In this document: positions 11,101 to 21,693 of the stretch, piece after piece | Layout of the letters: each line of letters begins with the position of its first letter | How positions within the stretch are numbered: the stretch's first letter is position 1 | Assembly: GCF_963678635.1 (NCBI RefSeq) | Contig: NC_087063.1 | Coordinates: 26,591,649-26,655,648, forward strand | Source: Symsagittifera roscoffensis | Taxonomy: Eukaryota; Xenacoelomorpha; Acoela; Convolutidae | DNA: 64,000 bases | Direction of reading: 5' to 3' | Translations under genes and position numbers: made by a program | The notes under the pieces: model-generated | What the model saw: the letters and a program-made list of their open reading frames with translations, nothing else | The model's database searches: none | Told to the model about the DNA's origin: nothing

Positions 11101-13897
11101 TTTTGAGGATAAAATGGCGGAAAAGACCATTTCAAGCGACACAAGAGTGCCTAGAAAAAGCAAAAACACACATTTAAACAAGCATAGCCTAGTGTTGGGA
11201 AAATAGCACGAAGTGTTACGACAATATTGATTAAAAAAATTATTTAAAAAAAATTTCAAATTGATTACGACATTTTTTATTGCGTTTTTAAAAAAGATAT
11301 TTTGCGCTTTTAGTGAATCTAAAAGAAAGTCTAGAAACTCCATTGTAAAAACAAATTGTGTACAATTGAATTATTTTTTTTTCATCAAATTATTTTTAAA
11401 ATTTATTAAAAATAGTTTTTAGATTTTTCAGAAAATTTATTTAAAATTTTTTTTGCAAAAGTTTGTTTACTCGATCTTCAAAACTTTTCCCCAAAAGCTC
11501 TAGAAAGTTTTTGATACACAATTTGACCTGAAAAAAAAACTAAGATACGTTTAGCTTCTTAAGTTAAATTATAAATATATTACAAATCTGCTTGATCGTT
11601 TTATTCGCTCTAAGTTACAATAATTAAAAAACTCAAATATGTTTTCCTTGACACAGGAATTTTTTAAATGTTGTTTGAAACACTACTAAAAGAGCTTTAA
11701 TATGACATACATCATAAAAAATAGCTTTGAAATAGCTTTAATATGATTGTTTGTTATTTCTGGTACCTGCTTTGCGTGGAAAACGAAAAAAAAAACTAAA
11801 ACAGTGAATACAAAGTTCCAATTTCAGTGGTCGGAAATACAGCAATAGATTTTCTGAAAATACTTCACAAAATTTTTTCCAGAATTCCGGCAGATTTTCA
11901 CGTGGAATTGAAATTCTTGAATGACAGCGACTCTAACTATCAATCTACCACTCCAATTTGAAACCATGGCTTTTGTCCTGATTGAATTCAGCATTTTGCT
12001 CAACTATATTTGAATATTTAATTACTATCATCTCTTAATTTTGGGATTTTTTGAATTCAACCATCTATCGCCGATTTTTTTTTCAAAAAATGTTCATTTT
12101 TAAATTGCTTAAAGTTCTTTGCCAGTTGCACAGCTACCAATTGCTAATTTTTGTTTTAGTGGCAAGTTTTGTGTATATCGGGCACTATATATGCTTTTAA
12201 GATGCAATGTCCTCGTATTTAACGCTTTTTAAAGAATTTTGAATTCTGATTTTTTGCGATATTTTTCTAAGCTGCGACTTTTTGTTTCTAAATATGCGCA
12301 AATGGTTTGATTTGAAATGTTCACTTTTCTGCGCGCTGATGAAAAAAAAACTGACTTCCCGCCCATTTCCTAAACTATTTTGCTACGCGCTTTAACTAGA
12401 ATCTGAGTAACTCGAAAAATCTCATTACGTATCTAGCTGACAGAACAATCTGATTGTTTCTAGCCTGTGAAATTAATTTCCACCATTCCTTATTTCTACT
12501 AAGTCTACATCTCATCAATGGAGCTGCTTGAGCAGGGAGCTCACAGTTAATAGGCAACCTTCCAACAATATTTCCATGGCCAATTTACTGCGGCAGCATT
12601 CCGTATAGTAATCTCCGCATAGTAGATTGAAAACATTTTTCGGAATTTTTTTAGGTTTAAACGCGTGCTTGGAACGTCTCAAGGCGCTAATAAAAGTTCA
12701 TTGGCCAGAAATAGATGTCCTTAATAAAAAGCAACGAAATGTGAGAATTTCCTCAGGGTGGTGAATTCGTCCATTCCCTCCTTGCTCAAGCCCACTCCTG
12801 GTAAAATTTTTCAATTTGGTGGTGTCTTGAACACGATTTCCATTACCTGAATCTTTCATTCTGATTCTCGATTATAAACCTCGATAAAGCTTCAAGAAAA
12901 CAAAACAGTTTAGAACCTTTTTTTATATGTTACAGCATTTATATTTCTTTGCAGTGTATTTGAACAAGGCTTAGCATATTTTCATCACGGCTCTCACATT
13001 TTCTGCCTACAGCGACAGTTATGCGAGAAGGGAGACATATTTACAAATGGACACAACGAAGATCCTGACACCGCCAATTAGACAAGCACCGTCCCTGCCG
13101 CACGACTCGATATTAGGGGTTTCAATTCGCAACGTAAAATTTTATCAGAAAATTCTCAAGACATGATAATGATGTCATTCAAAACAAATATTTTTATTTT
13201 AGCAGCATCTGCATCAGCGGTTGAGCGTTTTGAATTAGCGATGTCAGAATTCTGGATACAACACACAGCAGACAGTTTAACTGACATCCTGCGCTTGGTT
13301 CCCAAAAAACGTTCCCAAATTATGTACAAGGCTAAAAATTTTAAAAGCAGTAAACTGGCTGCGCAAGACGAAAAATAGTATGATCACGCTGTACAAACAA
13401 AAGGAATCGAGCTCCATAACTTTTTCATGTTTCAAAGATCCAAAGTTCGTCGGAACTTCCTTCTTTTATTAACATAATTGCAATAGTTTCACAACTTTGG
13501 ATGTTTGAAGCATAGCGTCCGTTCATTTTGTCTGGACTAATTCAAAATAGTTTCTGAAGCACTGGTTATGGACGACAAATGTTTCTTATGCAGATATTGG
13601 TGACAATTTTGGAACAGAGGGAAGATAGTAAGGTACTAAATCATCTACATAAAAGCAATCTATCAACTATAATGGGCCAAAAGCTACTAAAGCTGAATAA
13701 ACAATTGGCTACGACGACGTATGAGGCTGAGATACAACTACTCCCTGATATATTTTGTGATATATCACTATTGAATGAGTTTAACATTGTGAGTTTGATT
13801 CTAGCGAGTTTGAAGGAATACTGAGTTAGATCAGCACTTTGTTTTCCATTTTTTCCTATCAATAGCTTCTCTACTTGACTGATTGCTTCACCCATCT
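8105..13897. other. AT-rich gene-free stretch
   Basis: Long A and T runs dominate. Short ORFs occur on both strands (for example 8727-8999 minus, 13163-13378 plus, 13579-13824 plus), but none has a recognisable domain, a convincing start context or flanking splice sites. I see no RNA gene, tandem array or transposon end that I can support. It separates the left retroelement and its duplication from the partial gene that ends at 13898. Confidence 0.5.
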
Positions 13898-14046
13898 CTA
13901 GTCTAGGTCGAATGTTAGGGGCACAGTTGATAGTGGTATTTTGTTCCACGTGGCCTGTTCCTTGACCTCCACTTGACCTTGGCCTTCCTCCTTTTCTTCT
14001 TCTGATTCATCCGCTGAAGCTGGCCTTCGTTTCTGCTTCTTTTTCG
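13898..14046 (-). CDS. Unrecognised gene, terminal exon
   Basis: The exon follows acceptor ...TTATTTAAG (AG at 14048-14047). It opens with two bases that complete the codon split in the exon at 14318-14452, then reads a basic run (KKKQKRRPASAD), an acidic run (ESEEEKEEG) and ends at TAG 13900-13898. Phases agree with the upstream exon, which is the main support. The charged low-complexity content suggests a disordered nuclear or cytoplasmic tail, which is inference only. Confidence 0.5.
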
Positions 14047-14317
14047 CTTAAATAAATTCATTCGCTGCGGTTAATTATAGATATCTAAACGTTTCCCTTT
14101 GCAACGAGACTTAAACTTGATATGTACACAAAAGTGAAATTGTATCGATGCAACAATTGGCGTGAATAATTGTACCAACTAAAATCACAAAAAACTTAAT
14201 TCACAAAGTGGTATATCGTGGCCTAGAAAATCAAATTCAAAAAAATCTCCTTTAACTAACAAAAACCTATAATCCCGCTTGCATTTTAAAATCTGAAATG
14301 TCCTAAAAGTGCCCTAC

Positions 14318-14452
14318 TTTTTTTGGCAGACTTCCTGGCTGCTTTTGTGGTGGTCGTCTTAATGTTGACTACGTCCACATCCTCACAGAAAGAGACACTC
14401 TTCCTCAGCGAGTTCTCAGTCTCACTGTCCTCTCCCTCCGCACAACTACGGC
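14318..14452 (-). CDS. Unrecognised gene, middle exon with KSVSF motif
   Basis: Acceptor GTGTTTTGTAG precedes 14452 and donor GTAGGG follows 14318. The 135-nt exon fits phase 2-in, 1-out with both neighbours. It encodes an acidic Ser/Glu stretch, then RKSVSFCEDVDVV, then a Thr/Ala/Lys-rich segment (TTTTKAARKSAKK). KSVSF fits the general RVxF pattern used to dock protein phosphatase 1; this short match is common by chance. I do not recognise the family. Confidence 0.55.
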
Positions 14453-14598
14453 CTACAAAACACACGCCGCCACAACAGTTAATTTCAAAGGAGATTTCAA
14501 AATATTTCTGTTCCAACCATTGAAAATGGGAAGCAACTTTGTATTCGGCTGTTTAAGTTTTTTTTATTATTTGTTTTCCACACAAAATCAGGTACCAC

Positions 14599-14935
14599 CA
14601 GGGGCGGATCTAGGATTTTCTCAAGGGCGCGGGGCGGATTTTCAAAAAAAAAATTTATAGCTTTTTTTAGGTCGGATAAACGTACTTTCCGAGAGCTCTC
14701 ACAAATCACTATAAAGACCCTAATTTGACGAAATTTTGCGCGCCGCAGGCAAAATTTTCAGAAAAAAAACAGGACAAAAAAGGCGTTTTGGACACTTTTT
14801 AGAAAATTTGGACCAAAAAATTGCCGTTTTTTTCGGCGCGTGCTTCCTCAAATTTAGTTTTGGACGCCTTTAGAAAAAAACTAGGGTCAGTCAACTAAAA
14901 ATGGATAAAATAGAACAAAGTGGGGACGTTTTGAG
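14599..14935 (+). mobile_element. hAT-like non-autonomous relic, copy 1
   Basis: It begins CAGGGGCGGATCTAGGATTT, the typical terminal sequence of hAT elements, and continues in parallel with the copy at 15651 (shared segments TTTTTTAGGTCG, AAAGACCCT, TTTTCGGCGCG). The right end is not clear. It lies in the intron between exons 14318-14452 and 16036-16205. No coding capacity. Confidence 0.6.
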
Positions 14936-15650
14936 TAACAATCGTATATAAAAATTCATAGAAATTGGTCAATTAAATTTAAATTTTTTTTTACTAAGAA
15001 AAAGCTAATTGTGAGGCTTAATGTATCGCTTCCCTGACAACAAAAATTTTTCTAAAAAAAAATTGAAAATTGTGCAAAAAATAGAACAAAAAACGGAGAA
15101 CTGATTCTTAATTTTTTTCACATTTTTGTTTGTTTTTCTTGTTTTAACTGATGTCAACTTTGACTAATTCGATAATTTTGTACGCGTTTGTATAATACTC
15201 CCATCACACTACCTACAAAAAATGACACTAAATTGAAGAAAAAAAAACAGCAACCGGTTATATTTGACTGTGTCAAATGATTTATCATATTTAAGCCCTT
15301 TCAGTCGTGATTCGAACGACATTAAAAAAATTTCAAAAACTGATTTAAAATTTTTGAGCTTCATTCGAATTTCGAGCGAGTAAAGCGACGGAGTAACGTT
15401 CGTTGAATATAAAATTTAACCATTTAGGTTGAAAAAATTTGATCCTATCCTTGTTGTCAATTGGCCTTACTGAAGCTAATGATGTTTGTCAAAGCAGCCA
15501 ACTTTTACTTAGACGGAATTTGGTAATCAAACCAATTTTAACTTTTTTTGTGGAATTTGTTAGCAAATAAAGATCATGCAAATACATATGGAAATCGGTC
15601 ACAAAAAAGCAAATCAAGTTGAGCTTTTTGAATCATTGAAATTTCAAAGG
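14936..15650. other. Intron sequence, nothing recognised
   Basis: AT-rich intron DNA lies between two hAT relics. I see no ORF with domain content, no repeat and no splice-site pair that would suggest a missed exon. Confidence 0.4.
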
Positions 15651-16020
15651 CAGGGGCTGATCTAGGATTTTCTCGAGGGGGGGGGATTTTCAAAAAAAAA
15701 ATTCGAAAATTTTGTCGAACTTTTTTTTAGGTCGACCAAATTGATTTTCCGAGCTCTTCCAAAGCACTAAAAAGACCCTGTTTTTGCCAAAATTTCTGAA
15801 CCGCAGACAAAATTTTGAAAAACAGGCCAAAAAAGACATTTTTAAGCCTTATTTGAAAAATTTTGACCAAAAAATCGCGTTTTTTCGGCGCGCTCCCCCC
15901 TCAAAATTAGTATTTATTGGCACGCGCTCCCCCCTCGAAATTAGTATTTATTTATCTCAAAATAGTACAATGGGGGGACCCTTTGGGTCGGCAGGGGGTC
16001 GAATCCTCCCCTTTTCGATG
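15651..16020 (+). mobile_element. hAT-like non-autonomous relic, copy 2
   Basis: It starts CAGGGGCTGATCTAGGATTT and parallels copy 1. It also carries an internal duplication of CGCGCTCCCCCCTC with AAATTAGTATTTATT. Its 3' part (AGTACAATGGGGGG, then TTTGGGTCGGCAGGG) recurs in the relic at 30085-30275. It abuts the exon ending at 16036. Confidence 0.6.
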
Positions 16021-16035
16021 GACTTGTTGACATAC

Positions 16036-16205
16036 ATGCTCTCTTGATGATGGGTCTGGCTGAGCTGTAAGTGTGCGTGTAGTAGTCCTCATCGTCCCCC
16101 GACATTGCTCCTCTCCTGCTGCCCCTCTCTTTCCCTCCGCCTATCGTCTCCTCCTCGCCCTCTCGGGGACTCTGGGCTGGACTAGTGGAAGCACTGTCGT
16201 AGGAT
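16036..16205 (-). CDS. Unrecognised gene, upstream exon (partial gene)
   Basis: Acceptor TTCTGTTTAG precedes 16205, and a strong donor GTATGT follows 16036. The 170-nt exon is phase 1-in and 1-out, and its split codon joins the exon at 14452 in frame. It encodes a Ser/Pro/Glu-rich segment, a Gly/Arg/Glu stretch and DDEDYYTHTYSSARP. Together the three exons give about 150 residues of a disordered, charged C-terminus. The 5' exons were not found between 16206 and 19282. The exon end lies within about 20 bp of a hAT relic, whose sequence reads through in frame and makes the ORF look longer than the exon. Confidence 0.55.
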
Positions 16206-16327
16206 CTAAACAGAACACTGCAATCAATCTCTTTCACCATCTTATATATCACAACCAGCAGCTGATTTAGGGTAGCTGCTCCTTCCGTAATATTTAACAT
16301 CAATGTTGTCCGACTGATCCTAAAACT

Positions 16328-16542
16328 TTTAAAGGCGCCTTCGGCTCCAATATGCAAGTTTGAAGGGGAGAACACTACAAAAACTGCAAATTTTTGGCCA
16401 AAACTTTTCAAAAATGATGACTCTGTTTTCTAATGCGAAAGTCCCTAGAGTCATCATTTTTGGAAAGTTTTGGCCAAAAATTTGCAGTTTTTGGAGTGTT
16501 CTCCCTTCAAACTTGCATATTGGAGCCGAAGGCGCCTTTAAA
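16328..16542. repeat. Long inverted repeat, about 97-bp arms
   Basis: The left arm (16328-16424) and right arm (16447-16542) are near-perfect reverse complements around a 22-bp loop. Both arms contain GGCGCCTTCGGCTCCAATAT or its complement. The loop-side AAAGTCCCTAGAGTCAT is itself complementary, with one mismatch, to ATGACTCCAGGGACTTT just outside the right arm (16543-16559), giving a nested structure. It may be a foldback transposon relic or an aborted inverted duplication. It lies 120 bp upstream of the exon at 16036-16205. Confidence 0.85.
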
Positions 16543-16872
16543 TGACTCCAGGGACTTTGGCACTTTCGAAATTAGAACTCGATCACGTTTTTCGTGATCT
16601 TTAAACTTTTGCTGTTCGATAGTGGATTTCGCATGGGAAATGAACTGATTTTGAAACACAGAGGCGAACCTGAGCTTCGCACATCTCGCGAGACAAAGAT
16701 GAATGACTATGATCAAAAGCAAATGAAAAGACTCGTCAAAAATGAAAAAAACCTTAAAATAATTTTTTCCAACTCTTTAATAAAAATTGCCAAAAATAGA
16801 AAAATCAATACCCTGGAACGAAATTACCTGCAACATTTTACAAGGAGACTTCGTAACGCAAGAAAAAAAACC
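16543..16872. other. Short gene-free spacer with dispersed dyad motif
   Basis: It contains one CACAGAGGCGAA...GCTTCGCA dyad (16657-16682) of the kind also found at 18191, 32363, 38678, 44481 and 49412. No gene is seen. Confidence 0.4.
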
Positions 16873-17010
16873 TAGCCTACAAAACAGTCACTTTTGCAGG
16901 AACTAAGCCGACAAAAATAAGCAGACAGCCGATAGTCTAAATTTGCCGAAAATTTTTAGTTTGCAAATAACCGGTCCCGAAGAATTTAACTCTCTGCCCT
17001 AGCAGCCAAC
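16873..17010 (-). mobile_element. tRNA-derived SINE, copy A (partial head)
   Basis: This is a minus-strand repeat unit sharing, with the adjacent copy, the body AAGCCGACAAAAATAAGCAG plus ACAGCCGATAGTCTAAATTT (plus-strand text) and the segment ACCGGTCCCGAAGAATTTAA. It is truncated before the box-A side of the tRNA-like head. It forms a tandem pair with 17018-17185. Confidence 0.6.
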
Positions 17011-17017
17011 TTGGTTA

Positions 17018-17185
17018 CCCTAGCCTACAAAAAAGTCACTTTTGCAGGAGTTAAGCCGACAAAAATAAGCAGACAGCCGATAGTCTAAATTTTTTAGTTT
17101 GCAAATAACCGGTCCCGAAGAATTTAACTCTCTGCCCTAGCCGTCTCGAGCAAGGGTGCTACCTCTGCGCCAAGTGAACGCGTGT
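17018..17185 (-). mobile_element. tRNA-derived SINE, copy B
   Basis: On the minus strand the head reads TGGCGCAGAGGTAGC (17172-17158), a good RNA polymerase III box A. A degenerate box B (GAGTTAAATTCT) follows about 40 bp later, and then the family body. Copies in DNAAF2 intron 3 have a canonical box B, which confirms tRNA ancestry. About 60 bp further on, AAAGTCTAGTACC and GCTTATCGCAAG recur near 23.9 kb, so the repeat may extend beyond the SINE. Confidence 0.65.
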
Positions 17186-17712
17186 AACATTTTCACGTGC
17201 GAATTCTGTGAACAAAGTTGTTTACGGGGAATTAAAAGTCTAGTACCTGGCTGCAACACCCTTGCTTATCGCAAGAGTAAAGAAGCCAAAAATCAAACCA
17301 CAAAAACTGTCTTTTTCCTTACAAAAAAAATCATTGCCGCCTAAACAGGAGTCTTTACTACGTTCAGTGAGTCTTTAAAAAAGGTAGAAAATATCGATTT
17401 TGTTTCGGGGATTTAAAAAATAAAGCGATAAACAGCCACCAGACAGTTGGGGAAGAGGTAAGAAAAGCAAGAAAACTGAAAAAAACTGAATTATTGAAGT
17501 TTTTTCAAAAAAAGGTCAAACTATCGAATTTCGAAGAAAAATTGCATGTCCCTTACGCTCTTTGAAAACCAAGACGCATTTATGATAGAAAACCTAAATT
17601 TGAGAAAACTGGGCAAGTAGGAAAAACTGAGTTCCTTTTTCGAATCTAGAAGTCCTTCACTTTTTCGCGCCATTGCACGTTCGTATTTAGAGTACAATTT
17701 ACTTAATTTTAA
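17186..17712. other. Gene-free spacer
   Basis: AT-rich. It contains CTTTACTACGTTCAGTGAGT (about 17352), a relative of motifs in the tandem repeat that follows. No gene or RNA is supported. Confidence 0.4.
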
Positions 17713-18112
17713 GCAGATGAACTGGAATTGAACTCAAAAAGTGCACATATACATAAGTGGATTCATGCATTAATATCTAAGAATGCACATCCGTAGTTAA
17801 AAGAGCATTTTATGACTTTTTCCTTTAAATTTTTTTTAAATCACCAAGACATATATAAGAGTCCTCACTACGGTCATCGACTCCTAATTATAGTCTCCGA
17901 AATAAATGATTTAGGCAGATGAAAACGAATTGAACTCAAAAAGTGCGCATATACCTATGTGCATTTATGTATTAATATCTATGAATGCACATCCGTAGTT
18001 ATAAGAGCATTTTATTACTTTTTCCTTTATTTTTTTTCAAATCATTGCGACATATATAAGAGTCTTGACTACGTTCATCGACTCTTAATAATCGTCTCCG
18101 AAATAAAAGGCC
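17713..18112. repeat. Two-copy tandem repeat, period about 202 bp
   Basis: The units start at 17713 and 17915 (both GCAGATGAA-like). They share ATTGAACTCAAAAAGTG, AATGCACATCCGTAGTT, ACATATATAAGAGTC and the end GTCTCCGAAATAAA. The copies are diverged by substitutions and small indels, so this is not recent. Confidence 0.8.
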
Positions 18113-18851
18113 AGATAAAGATTTCTTTATAGATATACCTTTATTATTGAAAATTGTTTTCAAATCCAAATCACGACAGCAAGGGTCTTCCACAGGCGAA
18201 GCTGTGCTTCGCAAACACTTGCGAGCACACAACTAAAAAGGAGCTCTATCAAGTGACATAAGAAAAAGCATAACTAAGCCTCGAATTTGCAAAAACTCGA
18301 TGCTTAACAAAAACTCGAATTAGCAAAAACCTGCGACCTAGCAAATTTGGGTCTCACGCACTAACCATTCACCCACGGATGCTTAAAATCCCCAAAAACT
18401 AGCCAACAATAATGCAGCTACATATGCTATTAAATTACCAATTCGATGCAGCAAAAGTAGCATCAAATACAAAAAGATACAATTTTGCATGTAAAAAATC
18501 GCAAATCATAAAGCCACATTATGTATGAATTATGCATTTCAATAAATTGCAAGATATATTGAGTTAGAAAATTTCTGAAATCGAGATTTTATTATTGTTA
18601 AGTTGTTTGAAACAAATAGCTTTCTTCGGTTCACTTGATGAATTAAAAATGTATCAACTGTGTAAACTTATAACTATTCGAATGCCAAAGCACATGTTAT
18701 CAATAGCTTTAAAGGTGCAACTAAACATCAAAGGTGCAACAAAAATATCTCATTACCAATTCGATGCAGCAAACTCGACGCAGCAAATATTGTTGCTTTA
18801 AGTATTAACAAAAATTGCGACTTAGTCGCAACAATATTTGAGACTTAGGTT
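18113..18851. other. Gene-free spacer
   Basis: It contains a CACAGGCGAAGC...GCTTCGCA dyad at 18191 and short repeated phrases (CAATTCGATGCAGCAAA at about 18438 and 18757). A minus-strand ORF (17999-18232) spans these repeats and is not convincing as a gene. Confidence 0.4.
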
Positions 18852-19073
18852 GGACAAAAAAAGTAGTTCGTACTATAACACATTGCTTCGCAAGTGCAAA
18901 TATGATACCACGTTTAATCACCAGTGAGCTTGCTTTGACGTACCTAAAATTGCGGGAAAAAATTGCGGGACAAAAAAAGTAGTTCGTACTATAACACATT
19001 GCTTCGCAAGTGCAAATATGATACCACGTTTAATCACCAGTGAGCTTGCTTTGACGTACCTAAAATTGCGGGA
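18852..19073. repeat. Two-copy tandem repeat, period 116 bp
   Basis: GGACAAAAAAAGTAGTTCGT starts at 18852 and again at 18968. The copies are identical through ACCTAAAATTGCGGGA, implying a recent duplication. A diverged relative of the start (GTCGCAACAATATTTG... then ATAGTTCATACTTCAACACA) is found at about 33118-33190. Confidence 0.85.
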
Positions 19074-19197
19074 GAAGTACACGCTCGACCGTTACTTCCT
19101 TCCCACCCTTTGAGAGAGGCCAGAATAAATCCTATCGAGCAAGAATAGCCAAGAATCACATGAACAACTTTGGTTATCTTTGCAAGTCAACAATTTT

Positions 19198-19203
19198 TTT
19201 ATT
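19198..19203 (-). promoter_or_regulatory. Candidate poly(A) signal of DNAAF2
   Basis: AATAAA on the minus strand, 80 bases past the TAG/TAA end of the DNAAF2 reading frame. Position and sequence fit a cleavage/polyadenylation signal; use is not proven. Confidence 0.5.
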
Positions 19204-19282
19204 CCAATTTTAAAAAAACTATTCAAAACATATACGCGAAGACAAAGCTCCTTTCTAATAAAGGGCGGAAACAATAAGATTC

Positions 19283-21693
19283 TCACCCGTTTCGTTTCGC
19301 ATTTTTCTGTTGTCCATTCTCTTGTGCGCTTTTGTCTCCCGCCTTCGATATCTCCACATTTTTGTATGTATTCACTCTCGTCTGATCATCGTCACTCGAA
19401 TGACTCATCAGCCGTGCACGTTGACTTTTCTGCTGCTGCTTCTTCCTGTTTTTCTTCATCGCTTTGGTCTCCACATTTTTGTACTTGAACTTGGAGTTAT
19501 TACCATTCGGGGCCACTTCCCTCGGTGAGCTATCTTCACTGTTTTTCTTCTCATTATCTGCGTCATTGTCTTCATTCAGGTCTAATGATAGATTTTCTTT
19601 CTCAGCTGATGCGCATCGTTCTGATCTTTCGTCAAATTTCGCATTTTCAGAATCATTTCTATTTTCAACCGCATCATTTTTACAATGCAGTGGTTCTCCA
19701 TTAGCCCTCGCTCTTTCAATTTCTTCAAAACTCTTTAGCATGAAACCATCCTCGGCGAAAAATTCGTTGTCTTTTTTCGGAAAATATTTCTGCGAAACTA
19801 TCCTTCGACATTCCTCTATAGTCCGACCTATCTTTTCATCATCGTCGTTTCCATCTTCAATTATATCGACCACGTGATCAAACTTGGCAGTGCAACTCGT
19901 GACGTCATCTTTGCTCATCGCTGATTGGTCTGACTCTTTTTTCTGCTCCATTTCAAGTTCTTTTGCAATTGCATCGTCTAATTTACCAGCCTGAATCAGA
20001 GCTGATATTTCCTCCGCTGTTTTAGAATATTTTTGAACCTTTTCACTCTTTCTACTTAAACGTTCACTGTCTTTTCCCGAACAGTTTTGGCTTTGACATA
20101 GTTCCTCGTTGTCACTATTTTGTTCATCTTTTGGATCTCTGCCAGGTCTTAAAGTCAAGGTCATCTGCTCAGGCGTGCAAATTGGATCAACGACATGCAT
20201 TGGCAAATGGGGCGAATGGTAGTTAGCAAATAAGTCTTCGTTCATTTTTTCAACTTTCGCTTCTAGGTCCAAATATTCAATCTTAAGTGTATCTTTACAA
20301 GGTCCTACTTTTAAAAACGGCCACACTTTCCTACAATGTTCCGCTTTGTCCATCAAAATAACGCAATTCAGTTCGTTCACGTCCGTTTTTATCGAATCTC
20401 GATCAATGGCGCATTTCGATTCTGCGTCGAACTCAACGTACATGTAAAACCACTTGTTGCAATCGTTTTCCCCAACTGAACACAATCGTATGTGCAACCC
20501 GTTGTCATTTTTAAACGGCTTTACTTCTAGCAAATTGCTTCTTATTCGCTTTTCCTGCAAAATCATTGTCAAATTATCCACTCGTTGCGTTACTTTATAC
20601 TTCGGAACATCGACTTCATACAAAAAGGGATCCGCCGGAAAAGTTTTCACGTTTTTCGAAGTCCTGGATGATTTTGGGTTCACTTTTTTAAACCAACCAT
20701 CGGGCAAAGCGTCCAGCTGACGTTCGAGATCCTCTGGAATTTTCAATTCACTCGAGGGCCAATTTTCAAAGTACTTTTCACAATCTTTACTCAGATTATG
20801 CTTCTTCGCTGTAGCTTTTCCTTTTGCACTATCCTCAGAATCCTGCGAATCTTTTGCTTTTGTCTTCAAGCTTCGAACAGCCTGATCGGCTTCCGGTAGT
20901 TCGTCTATTGAGACGGCTTCATTCTGCGAGGTTTCTTCAACCGATTCCGTCGGTGATTTCTCCGCTCTTTCATTATCAGAACTCTTTTCAGGAACTATTT
21001 CTTTTACTAGTGCGGCAGATTTCTGTGGCGACGAACTTTGTTCCTCAATTGGAATCGAAACCGCCGCTGAAGTTTCTGGTGGTACTACTGGCAAAGTTAC
21101 GATTAGTTTCTTTTTCATCTTGTCAAATCGAGCCGAGCCTTTCTCCTCCTCGACTGGGTACGGCAACGCAATATCCAACCGGTAGCACGCTGGTGTTTCG
21201 CAATGCAACACCAACTGTTTCCGCAACACATCTAACGAAACAGTTTTGGCGCTGTTGAGTAAGGGCAGCGTGATTTGAACGACCAGTTCTTTTGGTCTCG
21301 TCACATGTAGTTTTGAATCCGGCAGTTCGACTGAGTTTTGCATGTCGCTGTACCCTCTATGTACTATAGTGTAATTTGGAACTGTGTACACTTTGCCCTC
21401 AAACTCAACACAATCTTCAACTTCAACTTTTACCCCTTTTCTCTTCAAATTTTCAGAACCACCCTTTGGAACTGAATTATTTTTCATCGTATTTTGTTGA
21501 TATTTGCTTTCGTTCGATTCTTCTCCTGGGACCGGGTATGGGAAAGGAAACTTCAGTTTTTCTTTTATTTGTTCCTGCAGCTCGCTCTTGCCTTCGTTTT
21601 CGGTGCCATTCGAAGTAACGGCTTGGTTGTTCTGATGGTCACCAGAGCCATCGTCTTCTTTCTTCCTTCTAATCATAGTAGGTTGTACAACGC
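19283..21693 (-). CDS. DNAAF2: DNAAF2 exon 4 (terminal)
   Basis: Acceptor ATTTTAG lies at 21695-21694. The exon encodes residues 194-996. After a PFPYP-rich linker comes the CS-like domain (residues about 297-397), then a Ser/Glu/Lys-rich linker, a second conserved globular segment (GWFKKVNP to LTLRPGRDP, residues about 500-720) and a disordered acidic tail ending with a K/Q-rich stretch. One uninterrupted frame of 803 codons in an AT-rich region shows it is under selection. Confidence 0.92.

Noticed and set aside
13163-13824. Two plus-strand ORFs (71 and 81 codons)
   Set aside because: Composition is slightly protein-like, but nothing is recognisable and they cannot be joined with clear splice sites.
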